NCBI GenBank assembly: GCA_964467615.1
Contig: CAYXRK010000103.1
Span: 1-16,489 of the forward strand
Reading direction: 5' to 3'
DNA length: 16,489 nt
Origin: CAYXRK01 sp964467615
GTDB taxonomy: Bacteria; Hydrogenedentota; Hydrogenedentia; Hydrogenedentales; GCA-2746185
The notes beneath the pieces were generated by a model. That model made no database searches. It had not been told where the DNA came from and worked only from the letters and a program-made list of their open reading frames with translations. A program made the translations under genes and the position numbers. This document shows positions 1 to 7,396 of the stretch, one piece after another; within the stretch, counting starts at the first letter, position 1, and the number at the start of each line of letters is the position of its first letter.

Positions 1-454
1 CAACGCCGAATTCAAGCGCTTGCTCCACGCACGTGGCTAGTCAGAGTCCGTCTATCGCTATTGTCTCACGACCGATCGGCAAGAGTTGGCGACGCTGGTA
101 CCATTGACGTATGAGGAACAAAAGCAGTTCCTTGCCGCGAAAGGGATAGATAAACCTCTCGTTTCCCAGAAGCAGACGGATTTCGTGAAGGACGGTGTCG
201 CGGTCGAGGTACAGTTTGGAAAGTACGCTTTCGTCGCTTACGACCTTTTCGTTAAGCACTTACTTTTCTACAGCGGCGACGTGATCAACGTAGGCGTCGA
301 AATCCTGCCGATGAAGGAAATGGTGCGAGACCCGGACGGCGGACGCCTCATGTCTACGGGCGTCGCCTACTTTGAAAGCGAAGTCTACAATGTCCTTCGA
401 CATGGCCGGAGCAGTCCGCCCGTACCGCTTGTTATCCTTGGTATCGCGCCGTAA
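1..454 (+). pseudogene. BglII-type restriction endonuclease, interrupted by in-frame TAG and cut by window edge
   Basis: The reading frame enters at the left edge (…AEFKRLLHARG), meets TAG at 38-40, and continues in the same frame (SESVYRYCLTTDRQEL…) to TAA at 452-454. The downstream part matches my memory of the BglII/BstYI-like restriction endonuclease family (Pfam Endonuc-BglII): a VEVQFGKYAFVAYDLF block, then VGVEILPMKEM, then YNVLRHGRSSPPVPL. BglII uses Asp84, Glu93 and Gln95. The same D-x8-E-x-Q spacing is present as TDF…VEVQ (D32, E41, Q43 counted from a TTG at 86). Residues on both sides of the TAG fit one protein, and one change (TGG to TAG, G-W-S-E) would explain the break. A TTG at 86 after aagag could start a 122-residue fragment that keeps the catalytic core but lacks the N-terminal part. 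The next gene ends normally at TAG, so recoding is unlikely. No methyltransferase is in view; it could lie to the left. Family assignment fairly sure; loss of function is inferred. Confidence 0.72.
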
Positions 455-516
455 CTTGTGCGATTCGATCGAGACCTCGCGGAATCGGTACTCCGCCGAA
501 CTGAAGAGGTAGTGAA

Positions 517-837
517 ATGCCTGTTGTCGATCCAGTAATTCTCGATCGTGCGAGCAGAGTCGTCCAGATGCTACGTGGACGACTGCACGTTGCCGAGGCG
601 TACTTGTTTGGCTCGATTGTCGAAGGGCGAGCGGACGAGTGGAGCGACATCGACCTCGCGGTCTTTGTCGATCGCCACGAGGCGGCGGGTCTGAAAGTCC
701 GGGCGGAGCTGAGCGCGTGGGCCCAGAAGGAAGCGGGAGACGATATTGAACTTCATTTTTTCCCGTCCGATCAGCTGACGACGCGTGATCCGGCGAGTTT
801 CGCCGAATACGTGGTGACACACGGAGCGAAGCTGTAG
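517..837 (+). CDS. Minimal nucleotidyltransferase (MNT), antitoxin-like
   Basis: A 106-residue protein with the polymerase-beta-type nucleotidyltransferase core: LFGSIVEGRADEWSDIDLAV gives the Gly-Ser of helix turn 1 (G32, S33) and the metal-binding pair D44 and D46, with E78 in the strand DDIELHFF as a plausible third carboxylate. Proteins of this size (MntA-like) usually act as the antitoxin of HEPN-MNT pairs, adding AMP to a HEPN RNase. The start is set by GAGGT at 506-510, six bases before ATG. It follows the broken BglII gene by 62 bp on the same strand and converges on the phosphofructokinase gene 30 bp downstream. No HEPN gene (R-x4-6-H motif) lies on either side, so it is an orphan within this window. 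The fold is confident; the antitoxin role is inferred. Confidence 0.85.
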   Translation: MPVVDPVILDRASRVVQMLRGRLHVAEAYLFGSIVEGRADEWSDIDLAVFVDRHEAAGLKVRAELSAWAQKEAGDDIELHFFPSDQLTTRDPASFAEYVVTHGAKL

Positions 838-867
838 CCGCGTTCTTCCGCCGACCGCGTCAACCGT

Positions 868-2082
868 CTACTTCTTCAGCACCTTCTCCACGCGCGGCGC
901 GCTAAGTCGCGTCACTCTCGGTAGCGTGCCCGCCAATGGACGGGCGTAGCGGATGAAGGCGTCGGTGACGTTGTTGCCCGCGCGATTGATGAAACTCGCC
1001 GGCATCGTCTTTGTCTTACCCGCCACTTTCTTGAGGTCGGTCAGGTAGTAGCGCACGGCGTAGTCGCCCACGCGCTGAATCGCCACCGAGCCGTCCAGGT
1101 CGTGCCAGATGGCGTATTGCGCGGCCTTCTCGCCGACTTCGCGGGCCTCGCGTTGGTCGACCTCACTGACGCATCCGAGGAAGCTGCGCTGCATATAGCC
1201 GAGCGTGTCGGTCCGCACGCGCTTGATACCCGTCCCTTTACGGACCCACTCCGCGAGCAAATCACCCAACGCACCCGTGCCGGAGAGTTGGATGTTGCCG
1301 TAACTGTCGCGTTCGCCGCCGGAGAACTGTTCGGCGATGGCCTTGCCGGACTTGTCCACAATGCCTTCGGAGGCGGCGATGATACAGCGGCCGTGTTTCT
1401 TGTACGCGGCCGCGACGTCCTTGAGAAATTGGTCCTTCGAGAAGGCCCGTTCGGGAACGTAGACGAGGTGGGGGCCGTCGTCGCTGTAGACGCGCCCCAA
1501 GGCGGAAGCCGCGGTGAGAAAGCCGGCGTGGCGGCCCATGACGACGCCGATATAGACGCCGGCGAGTGCTCGGTTGTCGAGGTTTACTCCGGAGAACGCC
1601 TGCGCGACGAACTTGGCCGCGGACCCATATCCGGGACAATGGTCGGTCTCGGTTAGGTCGTTGTCGATCGTTTTCGGAATGTGAATGACGCGCAGCTCGT
1701 AGCTCGCCTTGCGCGCCTCTTCGTTGACGATGCGGCAGGTGTCGGCGCTGTCGTTGCCACCGATATAGAAAAAGTAACGGATGTCGTGCGCGCGGCACAC
1801 CTCGAAAATCTGGTGGCAATACTTCGTGTCCGGTCTATCGCGCGTGGAAAGAAGCCCCGAGCCCGGCGTCTCGGCGACGCCCTGCAAGTTGTCCGTCGTC
1901 GCTTCGGTGAGGTCGCACAGCTCTTCGTCGATAATGCCGCGCACGCCGCGCAACGCCCCGTACACGCGCGTGACTTGCGAGAACTTGCGCGCCTCGAGCA
2001 CCAGGCCCACAAAGCTCTGATTGATCACCGCCGTCGGCCCGCCGCCCTGGGCGACAAGCGCCTTCCCCTCGGTCATCGCCAT
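868..2082 (-). CDS. pfp: 6-phosphofructokinase, probably pyrophosphate-dependent
   Basis: Phosphorylates fructose 6-phosphate to fructose 1,6-bisphosphate in the cytosol. The 404-residue protein has the PFK landmarks in order: phosphate loop QGGGPTAVIN (12-21), YIGGNDS (106-112), HIPKTIDND (134-142), MGRHAGFLT (182-190) and VPERAF (209-214). ATP-dependent enzymes have GGDG and PGTIDND. Here the Gly of GGDG is Asp (D111) and the Gly of PGT is Lys (K137), the two residues that favour PPi over ATP in the PPi-PFK family. N110 replaces the Asp of GGDD, a variant I recall in one clade of PPi-type PFKs. GGAGGG lies 4 bases before the first ATG and 10 before a second ATG two codons in, so either start is possible. 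It is third in the greA-carB-pfk strand run but 376 bp from carB, so it is probably transcribed separately. Phosphoryl donor inferred from residues only. Confidence 0.9.
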   Translation of the reverse strand: MAMTEGKALVAQGGGPTAVINQSFVGLVLEARKFSQVTRVYGALRGVRGIIDEELCDLTEATTDNLQGVAETPGSGLLSTRDRPDTKYCHQIFEVCRAHDIRYFFYIGGNDSADTCRIVNEEARKASYELRVIHIPKTIDNDLTETDHCPGYGSAAKFVAQAFSGVNLDNRALAGVYIGVVMGRHAGFLTAASALGRVYSDDGPHLVYVPERAFSKDQFLKDVAAAYKKHGRCIIAASEGIVDKSGKAIAEQFSGGERDSYGNIQLSGTGALGDLLAEWVRKGTGIKRVRTDTLGYMQRSFLGCVSEVDQREAREVGEKAAQYAIWHDLDGSVAIQRVGDYAVRYYLTDLKKVAGKTKTMPASFINRAGNNVTDAFIRYARPLAGTLPRVTRLSAPRVEKVLKK

Positions 2083-2458
2083 GCGTCCCTCCGTTCGCGT
2101 CTAGTGTTCCGAACGATAACTCCAGTGGATACGTCCGTCGTCATCGTGCTGCTCCGAAATTGACCGCAACGCACGACCCATCTTCCCTGCGCCCGCTATT
2201 TCTCTTTACACCCTTCACACGTTCGCACTCAACTTCTCGCCGTTCCGAAAATCGCGCCGCACATCTGTCGGACCGCTTCGCTGATCGTGCTCGTGCACGT
2301 GCTCGTAATCGTGCTCGGAGCTTCGCACTACCCCGATTTTCATCCTTTCTCAGTGAAAGCCCGCTTTCATGACAACTCGTCATCGAGAACTTCATGATGT
2401 CCATTCGACGGAAATCATTCAACGCATTGCAAACTCACGGCTCCGGCCCGGCCGGATA
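2083..2458. other. 376-bp intergenic region between carB and the phosphofructokinase gene
   Basis: No convincing gene is seen. Next to the carB stop is a 6-bp GC stem with a 3-base loop (2442-2456, TCCGGC/GCCGGA) that lacks a T-tract on either strand. The middle holds a dispersed repeat (2247-2318). The base composition is lower in GC and rich in c/t on the + strand between about 2190 and 2245. Short open frames here have no recognisable protein features. A promoter for the phosphofructokinase gene must lie here or further upstream, but I could not identify one. Confidence 0.6.
2247..2318 (-). repeat. Dispersed intergenic repeat, copy 1
   Basis: About 72 bp that aligns with 12486-12559. Shared blocks in order on the + strand are GAAAAT, a CGCGCC-type block, CACA, CGGACCGCT, then a run of TCGTGCTCG-type units. 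The 3' half is itself a degenerate short tandem repeat (TCGTGC / TCGTAA / TCGTGC). Both copies sit downstream of one minus-strand gene and upstream of the next, so the element has the same orientation relative to transcription. Function unknown. Confidence 0.65.
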
Positions 2459-5400
2459 CTATGCCCCTAACTCCTGGTGGTACTCCTGCAGCGTGCGCAC
2501 CTCCGGCTTACGCTCTTTCATGGCGCGGATCGCGAGCACCCCCGCCTGCGCGGCCGCAAGCGTCGTCATCGTGGGGATGCCCCGTTCGAGCGCGGTCCTG
2601 CGGATCGCCCGTTCATCAAATTTGGATTCCGCGCCGAGCGGCGTGTTGATCACCCACTGTACTTGCCCGTTGATCATCTGATCGACCACGTTTGGCCGGC
2701 TTTCCCCGACCTTGAATACCGTCTCGACGGCAAGGCCCTGCGCGCGAAGTACCTCGGCGGTACCGCGGGTCGCGACCAGTTTGAATCCCAAATCGATCAA
2801 ATCTTTTCCAAGGGAAGCGGCCTTCGGCTTGTCGCGCTCGTTCAAACTCAGAAATACCCTGCCGGTCAGTGGCACTTGGTTGCCAGCGGCAAGCTGACTC
2901 TTGGCGAACGCCATCCCCATGTCGCGATCGATGCCCATCACCTCGCCCGTGCTGCGCATTTCGGGGCCGAGCAGCGTGTCCACGCCGGGGAATTTGATGA
3001 ACGGCAGCACTACTTCTTTCGCCGAAACGTACTTCGGCACGGGATCGCACATCACGCCGAGTTCTTTGAGCGATTTGCCGGCCATGACCCGCGCGGCCAA
3101 TTTAGCCAAAGGCAACCCCACGGCCTTGCTCACGAACGGCACGGTCCGCGACGCGCGCGGATTCACCTCCAACACGAAGATGTCGCGGTCGCGCACCGCG
3201 AACTGCACGTTCATCAGTCCGATGACGTTCAACTCGCGGGCCATCGCGCGGGTCTGTTCCTTCATTCGCTCGACGACGCTGGGGTCCGTGTCGTAGGGTG
3301 GAAGAATGCACGCGCTGTCGCCCGAATGCACGCCCGCCTCCTCGATATGCTGCATGACACCGCCTATGATCACGTCTTTTCCGTCGGCCAGCGCGTCCAC
3401 GTCGAACTCGGTCGCGCGTTCAACGAACTTGTCGATCAAGATGGGGCGTTCGGGTGACGCCTCGACCGCGTAGGTCATGTACCGCTCGAGCGACGCGCGC
3501 TCGTATACGATTTCCATCGCCCGGCCGCCGAGCACGAACGAAGGCCGCACCACCACCGGATACCCGATGCGCTCGGCAATCGCTACGGCCTCGCCGACCG
3601 AAGTGGCGGTGTCGTTGTCCGGCTGGAGCAGCCCAAGTTTCTCCACCATCTCCTTGAAGCGTTTGCGATCTTCGGCGCGCGCAATGCTGTCCGGCGACGT
3701 CCCGATAATTGGCGCGCCCGCCGCCTCGAGCGCCTCAGCCAAATTGAGCGGGGTCTGTCCGCCGAACTGCACGATGATGCCCTTCGGCTTCTCCCGGTCA
3801 ACGATATTCATCACGTCCTCGAACGTGACCGGTTCGAAGTACAACCGGTCGGAGGTGTCGTAGTCCGTCGAGACCGTCTCCGGGTTGCTGTTGACCATGA
3901 TGGTCTCGTAGCCGTCTTCCCTCAGCGCGAACGAGGCATGCACGCAGCAGTAGTCGAATTCGATGCCCTGCCCGATCCGATTTGGTCCGCCGCCCAGGAT
4001 GACAATCTTCTCTCGCGTCGCCGGCCGCACTTCGTCTTCCTCGCCGTAGGTCGAATAGTAGTACGGCGTGTAGGCCTCGAATTCCGCCGCGCACGTGTCC
4101 ACCAGTTTGTACGTCGGTACGACGCCCTTCGCGATCCGCGTCTTCCGGATTTCCAGCGGGCTCTTGCCCCAAATGTGGCCCAGTTGATCGTCGGAGAACC
4201 CATACGTTTTCGCCCGGCGCAATACCGCAGCATCGTTCGGATCCGCCGTCTTCAAGGCGGTTTCTTCGCGAACGATGTCGCGAATGTTTCTAAGGAACCA
4301 CGGGTCGATTTTGGTCGCCTCGTGTATCTCCTCGACCGTCGCGCCCGCGCGAATCGCCTGCGCAATGTCCAAAAGCCGCCCGGGTTCCGGCCTGCGCATC
4401 TTGCGAAGCAACGCCTGCTTGGTCTCCGCGGCGTCGCCTATCGGCTTGTCTTTACCGTCCGCGCCGAGGCCCGCGCGGCCAATCTCCAGGCCGCGAATCG
4501 CCTTCTGTAGCGACTCCTTGAACGTCCGCCCGATGCTCATCGTCTCGCCGACGCTCTTCATCTGTACCGTCAAATGCGGATCCGATCCCGGAAATTTCTC
4601 GAAGGCCCAACGGGGAATCTTCGTCACCACGTAGTCAATCGTCGGCTCGAACGAAGCCGGCGTTTCTTTCGTGATGTCGTTCGGAATTTCGTCCAGGCTG
4701 TACCCCACCGCCAGCTTGGCCGCGATCTTCGCGATGGGAAAGCCCGTCGCCTTCGAGGCCAGCGCCGAACTGCGCGATACGCGCGGGTTCATCTCGACAA
4801 CGATCTGTCTGCCCGTCTCTGGATTCACTGCAAACTGGATGTTTGAACCGCCGGTATCGACGCCGATCTCGCGGATAATCGCGATCGACGCGTCGCGCAT
4901 CCGCTGATACTCCTTGTCCGTGAGCGTCTGCGCCGGCGCCACGGTGATGCTGTCGCCCGTGTGTACGCCCATCGGGTCGAAGTTTTCGATCGAGCAGATA
5001 ATGACGACGTTGTCCTTACGGTCGCGCATGACCTCGAGCTCGAATTCTTTCCACCCAACGACGGACTCCTCGATCAGGACTTCCCTCACCGGGCTGGAGT
5101 CGAGGCCCCACTGCACCACCTTTTCGAATTCGTCTTTGTTGAACGCAAGGCCCGCGCCCGATCCGCCCAGCGTGAACGCAGGACGCACCACGACGTTGTA
5201 CCCCAGTTCCTCGCCAATCGAGCGCGCCTCCTCCACCGAATGGACCACCTTGCTGCGCGGCACGTCGAGCCCAATGCGCTGCATCGCGTCGCGGAACTCG
5301 CCGCGGTCCTCGGCCATCTTGATCGCGGGCAACTTCGCGCCGATTAGTTCACAGCCTTGCCGCTCCAAGAAGCCCGACTCCGCCAACGCGACCGCCAAGT

Positions 5401-5689
5401 TGAGCGCCGTTTGCCCGCCCACGGTCGGCAAGAGCGCGTCCGGGTGCTCGCGCTTGATGATCGCTTCGAGCGTCTCGACGGTCAGCGGCTCGATATACGT
5501 CCGGTCTGCTGTCTCCGGATCGGTCATGATCGTCGCCGGATTACTATTCGCGAGGACAACTTCGTATCCCTCTTCGCGCAGCGCCTTGCATGCTTGCGTT
5601 CCCGAATAGTCGAATTCGCAGGCCTGGCCGATAACGATCGGCCCCGACCCTATCAACATGATCCGGGTGATGTCGGTCCGTTTAGGCAT
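2459..5689 (-). CDS. carB: Carbamoyl-phosphate synthase large subunit
   Basis: Makes carbamoyl phosphate from ammonia (channelled from the CarA glutaminase), bicarbonate and two ATP, feeding pyrimidine and arginine synthesis. The 1076-residue length is normal. Order: first ATP-grasp half beginning MPKRTDITRIMLIGSGPIVI with DYSGTQACKALREEGY (to about 400), helical oligomerisation region (about 400-550), second ATP-grasp half starting at VILGGGPNRIGQGIEFDYCC with SNPETVSTDYDTSDRLYFEP, and a C-terminal MGS-type regulatory domain (about 930-1076) with SLNERDK, ATRGTAEVL and WVINTP. The internal duplication is clear. The first ATG after a weak upstream sequence is used and matches the family start. 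No carA is in the window. greA lies 131 bp upstream on the same strand; carAB-greA linkage is known in gammaproteobacteria, although there greA follows carB. Confidence 0.98.
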   Translation of the reverse strand: MPKRTDITRIMLIGSGPIVIGQACEFDYSGTQACKALREEGYEVVLANSNPATIMTDPETADRTYIEPLTVETLEAIIKREHPDALLPTVGGQTALNLAVALAESGFLERQGCELIGAKLPAIKMAEDRGEFRDAMQRIGLDVPRSKVVHSVEEARSIGEELGYNVVVRPAFTLGGSGAGLAFNKDEFEKVVQWGLDSSPVREVLIEESVVGWKEFELEVMRDRKDNVVIICSIENFDPMGVHTGDSITVAPAQTLTDKEYQRMRDASIAIIREIGVDTGGSNIQFAVNPETGRQIVVEMNPRVSRSSALASKATGFPIAKIAAKLAVGYSLDEIPNDITKETPASFEPTIDYVVTKIPRWAFEKFPGSDPHLTVQMKSVGETMSIGRTFKESLQKAIRGLEIGRAGLGADGKDKPIGDAAETKQALLRKMRRPEPGRLLDIAQAIRAGATVEEIHEATKIDPWFLRNIRDIVREETALKTADPNDAAVLRRAKTYGFSDDQLGHIWGKSPLEIRKTRIAKGVVPTYKLVDTCAAEFEAYTPYYYSTYGEEDEVRPATREKIVILGGGPNRIGQGIEFDYCCVHASFALREDGYETIMVNSNPETVSTDYDTSDRLYFEPVTFEDVMNIVDREKPKGIIVQFGGQTPLNLAEALEAAGAPIIGTSPDSIARAEDRKRFKEMVEKLGLLQPDNDTATSVGEAVAIAERIGYPVVVRPSFVLGGRAMEIVYERASLERYMTYAVEASPERPILIDKFVERATEFDVDALADGKDVIIGGVMQHIEEAGVHSGDSACILPPYDTDPSVVERMKEQTRAMARELNVIGLMNVQFAVRDRDIFVLEVNPRASRTVPFVSKAVGLPLAKLAARVMAGKSLKELGVMCDPVPKYVSAKEVVLPFIKFPGVDTLLGPEMRSTGEVMGIDRDMGMAFAKSQLAAGNQVPLTGRVFLSLNERDKPKAASLGKDLIDLGFKLVATRGTAEVLRAQGLAVETVFKVGESRPNVVDQMINGQVQWVINTPLGAESKFDERAIRRTALERGIPTMTTLAAAQAGVLAIRAMKERKPEVRTLQEYHQELGA

Positions 5690-5820
5690 GATTCAAGTCA
5701 TCGGTTCCAGCATATGGTGGACGAACCGACACGACACCATACACAAACTTCCGTTCGCCACGGGCATCCGCCCAACGCGGCCAAATCTGTCGGTTGCATT
5801 CGTCTCATGCGATGACCGCG

Positions 5821-6291
5821 CTACCGCGTAATCTCGAGGATCTCCATCGGCAGGTCGCCCGCCGGGACTTTCGCCACCACGCGGTCCCCGACCGCCTTGC
5901 CCAACAACGCCTGTCCCACCGGCGACTTCGTCGAAATTTTTCCCGACGCCATGTCCGTCTCGACCGGACTCACCAGCGTGAACTTCAGTTCCTTTTTCGT
6001 CTTCGTGTTGAGCACGCGCACGGTCGCGCCGACAAACGCTTTGCTCGTATCGATTTTTTGGTCTTCAAGTATCAGCGAACGCGCTATTTTGTCCTCGAGA
6101 TCGCGAATCCGCGCGTGCAAATGCGCTTGCGCGTCCTTCGCCGCGTGATATTCGGCGTTCTCCTTGAGGTCGCCCAGCCCCCGCGCGAACTCGATGGTCT
6201 CGGCGATCCGCATCCGTTCCTCGTTCATCCAAACGAGGTCGGCCTTCATCTTTACGAGACCTTCTCGCGAGACGTATAGATTATCGCTCAT
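5821..6291 (-). CDS. greA: Transcription elongation factor GreA
   Basis: Binds the secondary channel of RNA polymerase and stimulates cleavage of backtracked RNA. The 156-residue protein has the N-terminal coiled coil (about 1-75) and the C-terminal FKBP-like domain (about 80-156). The coiled-coil tip reads GLGDLKENAEYHAAKDAQ, with D41 and E44 at the E. coli GreA positions of the acidic tip residues. The C-terminal signature SPVGQALLGKAVGD (123-136) is intact. I chose ATG 6289-6291 (MSDNLYVSREG) although the frame stays open further upstream, because the length and N-terminus then match the family and the upstream extension would translate a terminator hairpin. No good Shine-Dalgarno sequence is visible. 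The leader carries a candidate promoter and intrinsic terminator that may attenuate expression; carB follows in the same direction. Confidence 0.97.
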   Translation of the reverse strand: MSDNLYVSREGLVKMKADLVWMNEERMRIAETIEFARGLGDLKENAEYHAAKDAQAHLHARIRDLEDKIARSLILEDQKIDTSKAFVGATVRVLNTKTKKELKFTLVSPVETDMASGKISTKSPVGQALLGKAVGDRVVAKVPAGDLPMEILEITR

Positions 6292-6322
6292 AGTTCGCAC
6301 ATGGCTCGTGACGGAATTGTGT

Positions 6323-6355
6323 AAAAAAGAGCGGCCCGAGGTACGCACGGGCCGC
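6323..6355 (-). terminator. Intrinsic terminator / attenuator in the greA leader
   Basis: On the minus strand an 8-bp perfect GC stem (GCGGCCCG and CGGGCCGC, + coordinates 6331-6338 and 6348-6355) with a 9-base loop is followed by TC and six T residues (6323-6328). It points toward greA, whose ATG is about 31 bases further on. No minus-strand gene ends just upstream (the nearest ends at 8099), so this is more likely a leader attenuator than an ordinary gene-end terminator. E. coli greA has a comparable leader terminator that yields the GraL RNA. Confidence 0.7.
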
Positions 6356-6369
6356 CCGTTCAAGCTCGC

Positions 6370-6375
6370 AGTATA
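6370..6375 (-). promoter_or_regulatory. Candidate -10 box for greA
   Basis: TATACT on the minus strand (five of six bases match TATAAT). A start about 7 bases downstream would give an RNA whose first structure is the terminator stem, making a leader of about 40 nt. No good -35 box is visible at the usual spacing, so the assignment rests on the -10 box and the position relative to the terminator. Confidence 0.4.
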
Positions 6376-6413
6376 ACAAAGCCCCCGCCCTTCCGCGACC
6401 CGAAAATTTCGTG

Positions 6414-6434
6414 GCATGGGCTTCCAGCCCATGC
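6414..6434. repeat. Perfect palindrome between greA and the PIG-L gene
   Basis: GCATGGGCT, a TCC loop, then AGCCCATGC: a 9-bp perfect stem in non-coding sequence. Units of the type ATGGGCTGGAAGCCCAT recur between genes in planctomycete-like genomes as far as I recall, so this is probably one copy of a dispersed palindromic repeat. It contains an ATG that extends the frame of the PIG-L gene, but this is not a plausible start. Confidence 0.55.
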
Positions 6435-6478
6435 AGCTACCCCGGATTCCTCGACCCCATCCCCGCGCGCTCTTTGGC

Positions 6479-6509
6479 TATACTGCCCACCGGGCCTTCG
6501 CGGCCCGGT
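6479..6509 (+). promoter_or_regulatory. Candidate promoter and 5' hairpin of the PIG-L gene
   Basis: TATACT at 6479-6484 is a good -10 box on the + strand. It is followed directly by a perfect 8-bp stem ACCGGGCC/GGCCCGGT with a TTCGC loop (6489-6509), so a transcript starting about 7 bases after the box would begin with this hairpin. The Shine-Dalgarno AAGGGAG follows about 10 bases later and is left free. No convincing -35 box is seen. Confidence 0.35.
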
Positions 6510-6532
6510 CAAAACCAAGGGAGCCGTCTACC

Positions 6533-7384
6533 ATGTTTCGCGCCATCCGATTCGCCGTCGCACTTGCACCCCTTCTGTTCGCCGTTTCCGCCTACGCCCA
6601 ACCAGTTACCGCGCCCCTCGTGGATCCGGTCAAAGTCGCGGCGGCGGACCGTATCGAAAATTGGACCGGTAAGACCATCATGGTCTACACGCCACATCCG
6701 GACGACGATACGTTTTCATCCGGCGGCACCATGGCGCATCTCGTAAAGAAGGGCAACAAAGTCATCGTCGTGATTTACACCAACGACGACAAAGGCTCGA
6801 AGGACCTCGAAATGAGCAGCGAGCGCCTCGCGCGCATTCGACGCGCCGAAGAAGAAGACGCCTGCCGCATTCTCGGCATACCGACGGAGAACATCCACTG
6901 GCTCGGCTACCGCGACGGCGACCTCGAGTACGCCGACCCCCGCACGCTGCGCGGCGAGGCCTGCCGCCTCATGAAAATCTACCGGCCCGACGCCGTGCTC
7001 TCTCCCGACCCCGGCACGCAATACGTCCAGTGGCACAAGACCGATCACCGCATGGCCGCGAACATCACCGAGGACGCCTTCATCGCCGCCGAGTGGCACC
7101 TCTACTATCCGCAGCACCTGCTCGACGAAGACCTCCAGCCCTACAACGTTCCGCTCGTCTACTACTTCTATTCGCAAGCCCCGAACTACGAAGCCGACAT
7201 CACCGACACGTTCGACCTAAAGATGCAGGCCGCCGCCGCCCACGTCAGCCAGTTCGAACCTAGCAACACCAAGTACGTCGATACGTTGCCCCAGGTCACT
7301 ATCGACGGTATCCGCGCGCGCTTCGGCGAATTCCACAAGACTAAACGCGGCTACGCCGAGCGCTTCCGCCGTGCGGAACGGTAG
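6533..7384 (+). CDS. Secreted PIG-L/LmbE-family deacetylase
   Basis: A 283-residue zinc-dependent N-deacetylase of the PIG-L/LmbE fold, predicted outside the cytoplasm. The N-terminus MFRAIRFAVALAPLLFAVSA followed by YAQ is a signal peptide with likely cleavage after residue 22. The metal motif is TPHPDDD (53-59) with H55 and D58 as ligands. The family usually has PHPDDE, so D59 replaces the common Glu. The second ligand motif is WHKTDHRMA (H172). A Gly-Gly turn (GGTMAHL) follows the first motif as in the family. Substrates include N-acetylglucosaminyl compounds such as mycothiol precursors or glycans; the real one cannot be read here. ATG at 6533 is chosen over an upstream in-frame ATG because AAGGGAG lies 9 bases before it and it starts at the signal peptide. 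It is transcribed divergently from greA. Confidence 0.9.
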   Translation: MFRAIRFAVALAPLLFAVSAYAQPVTAPLVDPVKVAAADRIENWTGKTIMVYTPHPDDDTFSSGGTMAHLVKKGNKVIVVIYTNDDKGSKDLEMSSERLARIRRAEEEDACRILGIPTENIHWLGYRDGDLEYADPRTLRGEACRLMKIYRPDAVLSPDPGTQYVQWHKTDHRMAANITEDAFIAAEWHLYYPQHLLDEDLQPYNVPLVYYFYSQAPNYEADITDTFDLKMQAAAAHVSQFEPSNTKYVDTLPQVTIDGIRARFGEFHKTKRGYAERFRRAER

Positions 7385-7396
7385 GTTCACGATGTG

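Noticed and set aside
38..40. TAG read as an amino acid (recoded stop)
   Set aside because: Other intact genes here, including the next one, end in TAG at normal lengths, and no recoding signal was seen.
260..820. 186-codon minus-strand frame over the BglII remnant and the MNT gene
   Set aside because: Antisense to an intact nucleotidyltransferase motif and to conserved BglII residues.
2477..3457. 326-codon open frame on the + strand inside carB
   Set aside because: It is antisense to a full-length, well-conserved carB; the residue composition (Arg/His-rich) is typical of shadow frames in GC-rich genes.
6292..6432. N-terminal extension of GreA by 47 residues
   Set aside because: It would translate the promoter, terminator stem and a palindromic repeat, and exceed the normal GreA length.
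6416..6532. N-terminal extension of the PIG-L protein
   Set aside because: It starts inside a palindrome, has no ribosome binding site and would bury the signal peptide.
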